A stretch of 64,000 bases of DNA, taken from contig JBJXDY010000055.1 of NCBI GenBank assembly GCA_046154965.1, positions 62,001 to 126,000 of the forward strand, written 5' to 3'. The notes beneath the pieces are model-generated. The model saw only the letters and a program-made list of their open reading frames with translations. It was not told the origin of the DNA and searched no databases. This document shows positions 62,096 to 64,000 of the stretch, piece after piece. Position 1 is the stretch's first letter. Each line of letters opens with the position of its first letter. The position numbers and the translations under genes are program-made. This DNA is from DATKFM01 sp046154965. GTDB lineage: Bacteria > Pseudomonadota > Alphaproteobacteria > Dongiales > Dongiaceae.

Positions 62096-62919
62096 CGGGC
62101 GCGGCCGATCATTTCGACGGGCGCGATCAGGCCGCGCTCGAGATTGGCGATCATGTTGCCGGTCTTGTCCTGGAAATCCTTGCCCATGACGATATGCAGG
62201 CCGAGCGGCGGCGTGCCCTTGGCGGCGATGCGTGCCCGCAGATTGCGGAAGAACTCGATCGCGAACTTGCCGCGGTCGCGCTCATGGATGACGTCGAACG
62301 CGGCGCAATCCAGCCGCCGGTGATAAGCGCCGGGCCGCACGACGAAGCTGGTCTTCAATGACTTCGCCCACGGCACGGGAAACGCCAGGTCGCCGTCGCC
62401 GGTGCGCATGATGTCGAAGATGCCGAACGGCGCGCCGGACTTTAGAACGCGGCGCACTTCGCCCATCAGCTTTGCCTTGTCCTCGATATTCATGCCGACA
62501 TGCAGCATGTAGGCGGCGTCGAAACTTCCATCGGGAAACGGCAGGTCGACGGCGCTGCCGCAGACATAGGTGACCCGCTTGTCCAGGCCGACGCGACGCG
62601 CCAGCGAGTTCGCGACTTCGATGTATTCCGGCGTCAGGTCGATCCCCGTCACCTCGCAGCCATGAGCCTGTGCGGCGAATCGCGCAGGCCCGCCGAGACC
62701 GGAGCCGATATCAAGCACATGCATGCCGGATTTCAGGTCGAGCTTTCCGAAGAACTCCGCCGTTGCCGGACGGCCACCGATATGGAACTCGTCGACCGGA
62801 GCCAAATCCTCGATTGTCAAGCGGTCGGGGTCCTTGCCCATGGCGACAAGCGCGTCGAGGATCGCACGCTCGAGATCGCCATGCGCGTAATGCTGGGCAA
62901 TGCTGCGGTCGATGCTCAT
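62092..62919 (-). CDS. SAM-dependent methyltransferase (Methyltransf_11, sarcosine/tocopherol-type)
   Basis: 275 aa. Motif I VLDIGSGLGGPARFAAQ, the strand-2 acidic end TGIDLTPEYIEVA, and FDAAYMLHVGMNIEDKAKLM, the pattern of gamma-tocopherol/sarcosine-type methyltransferases. Small-molecule substrate unknown. I chose the ATG at 62919. Its stop overlaps the convergent pepF stop by four bases. Confidence 0.89.
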   Translation of the reverse strand: MSIDRSIAQHYAHGDLERAILDALVAMGKDPDRLTIEDLAPVDEFHIGGRPATAEFFGKLDLKSGMHVLDIGSGLGGPARFAAQAHGCEVTGIDLTPEYIEVANSLARRVGLDKRVTYVCGSAVDLPFPDGSFDAAYMLHVGMNIEDKAKLMGEVRRVLKSGAPFGIFDIMRTGDGDLAFPVPWAKSLKTSFVVRPGAYHRRLDCAAFDVIHERDRGKFAIEFFRNLRARIAAKGTPPLGLHIVMGKDFQDKTGNMIANLERGLIAPVEMIGRAR

Positions 62920-63027
62920 CGGACTTGGCGCCTTGTAGACGGAACGGTAAGCCCGAGCGGCAGAATCGGATCGGTGGGACACAATACGGAATATGACAGC
63001 CGCTGTCCGAAAATAATGTGATCGGTG

Positions 63028-63588
63028 TCACGATCCCGCGCGCCATGAGTCTCGGGACAGCTGGAACAAGAACTCACTACAGACTTCACCTTTGTATTCC
63101 ACGGGTTCGCGCATTGCTGCATCGCGCACAAAGCCGAGCCGCTCGAGCACGGCGATCGATTTGGTGTTATGCGCATCGGTGAGCGCTTCGATTCGGGATT
63201 TTTTCAGGGCGCCGAATGCGTAGTCCAGCAAGCCGGCTAAGGCTTCACGGGCATAGCCATGACCTTGATAGGCGGATGCGAGAGAGAAGCCGATCTCGGC
63301 CCCGGTTCGCCTGTCGGCAAAGGGATGCAGCGCGCAATCGCCAATCATCGCGCTGTTGGCCTTCAGTTCGACGGCGAACTGGAACCACTCGCCCGGCGTA
63401 TCCGGATGCCGGCGCGCCATCTCCGCGATGAACTCGAGACCGTCCGCCCGCGTGAAACTCCTCCAGGACTGGAATCGCGCGACATCGGGGTCGGCGCGAT
63501 AGGCAACGAAACTGTCGAGATCGTCCGGCCGGAAACGCCTGATTATCAACCGCCCTGTTTCGAGCCGCGTGAATGCCGCGTCCGGCAT
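63028..63588 (-). CDS. GNAT-family N-acetyltransferase (RimJ/RimL type)
   Basis: 186 aa. LETGRLIIRRFRPDDLDSFV at the start, then AEIGFSLASAYQGHGYAREA with the acetyl-CoA loop (QGHGYA), and SIAVLERLGFVRDA near the end: the Acetyltransf_3 pattern. The target amine is unknown. It starts 13 nt after the ccrM stop and is likely co-transcribed. Confidence 0.91.
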   Translation of the reverse strand: MPDAAFTRLETGRLIIRRFRPDDLDSFVAYRADPDVARFQSWRSFTRADGLEFIAEMARRHPDTPGEWFQFAVELKANSAMIGDCALHPFADRRTGAEIGFSLASAYQGHGYAREALAGLLDYAFGALKKSRIEALTDAHNTKSIAVLERLGFVRDAAMREPVEYKGEVCSEFLFQLSRDSWRAGS

Positions 63589-63601
63589 CGGTGCTCAATG
63601 A

Positions 63602-64000
63602 TCAGTTCAGCTCCGCCCGCAGCTTCTGGCGGAACAGGTCGATGGGCAGGCGCTTGCCGTCGGTCGGCACGCACCAGAACTGCCAGCCATTGCAGGCCGG
63701 CGCACCCTGTACCAGGGCTCCCACCTGGTGGATCGAGCCGCGATGCTCGGCGCTGATCAGCGTGCCGTCGGCGCGCACCTTTGCCTGATGGCGACCGTCG
63801 GGACTCTCCAGCACAGTGCCCGGCGTCAGGTAGCCGCGCTCCACGAGCCAGCCGAAGGGAATGCGCGGCTCCTCGCGCCTGGAGGGAATGGGCGATACCG
63901 CCTCCGGGTCCGCCGGCTGCGTGCGGCTCAGCCGCTCGTGTGCCGCCTTGAGATAGTCTGCATCGCGCTCGATGCCGATGTAGCGGCGGCCCAGCCGCTT
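63602..64000 (-). CDS. ccrM: CcrM-type adenine DNA methyltransferase, C-terminal part (cut by window edge)
   Basis: 132 codons are visible, reaching the right edge. The last catalytic-domain strand KRLGRRYIGIERDADYLKAA is followed by a linker and the CcrM-specific C-terminal domain (IPFGWLVERGYLTPGT, KVRADGTLISAEHRGSIHQV, GALVQGAPACNGWQFW). In Caulobacter CcrM methylates GANTC as a cell-cycle mark, and the C-terminal domain grips DNA. The 5' end is outside the window. Confidence 0.93.
   Translation of the reverse strand, partial: KRLGRRYIGIERDADYLKAAHERLSRTQPADPEAVSPIPSRREEPRIPFGWLVERGYLTPGTVLESPDGRHQAKVRADGTLISAEHRGSIHQVGALVQGAPACNGWQFWCVPTDGKRLPIDLFRQKLRAELN

Overview
The window is high-GC bacterial chromosome from an alphaproteobacterium, probably a Rhodospirillales-like lineage. 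The case rests on several co-occurring markers: the 3' end of a CcrM-type DNA methyltransferase, the alphaproteobacterial chromosome protein GapR next to a DUF1244 protein, a single-chain indolepyruvate ferredoxin oxidoreductase, a DUF1127 protein, a ccoNOQP-ccoG cluster behind an FNR/FixK box, and a GAAC-N7-GAAC motif matching the LexA box known in this class. No rRNA, tRNA, insertion sequence, phage gene or CRISPR array was seen. This is mostly metabolic, transport and housekeeping chromosome with a few local scars.

Layout. 0-10.5 kb: an RND efflux pair (transporter cut by the left edge), a large DUF2339 membrane protein, pyruvate kinase with a strongly coding 58-aa ORF upstream, a GST-MerR pair behind a MerR-type 19-bp-spacer promoter, and an SDR. 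10.6-16.8 kb: an LpxR-like lipid A deacylase, a methyltransferase, an intact GFA protein facing a truncated GFA copy, an acyl-CoA ligase divergent from a DMT exporter, and an orphan consensus sigma-70 promoter between convergent genes. 16.4-21.7 kb: a cytochrome c, a 4-hydroxyproline epimerase, then N-formylglutamate amidohydrolase-like / carboxylate-amine ligase / DUF1244 / gapR / DMT. 21.7-27.3 kb: a complete oligopeptide ABC importer (oppABCDF).

27.4-36 kb: a class A beta-lactamase-fold protein, a sugar ABC importer with its GntR regulator and divergent binding protein, a GcvA-type LysR, a DUF1127 protein, and glnK-amtB behind a textbook sigma-54 promoter. 36-50.9 kb: the fused indolepyruvate oxidoreductase, an S41 peptidase, a frameshifted RTX protein, a lipoprotein-signal truncated hemoglobin, a tryptophan 2-monooxygenase-like flavoprotein, an acid phosphatase lipoprotein, a sugar-dehydrogenase/cytochrome c pair and a UDP-glucuronate epimerase.

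50.9-57 kb: one minus-strand operon, DUF2189 - small membrane protein - ccoN - ccoO - ccoQ - ccoP - ccoG - shortened FixH-like ORF, probably oxygen-controlled, which makes the high-affinity cbb3 oxidase. 57-64 kb: PPK2, a third GFA protein coupled to a long-chain acyl-CoA ligase, an M3 oligopeptidase, a methyltransferase, a GNAT enzyme and the ccrM end.

The picture is a free-living, respiratorily flexible heterotroph that scavenges peptides, sugars and ammonium and degrades amino acids (hydroxyproline, tryptophan/indolepyruvate). I found no clear previously undescribed multi-gene system. The best leads are the orphan promoter/small RNA candidate, the shortened fixH, the gfa scar, the RTX frameshift and the exported truncated hemoglobin.
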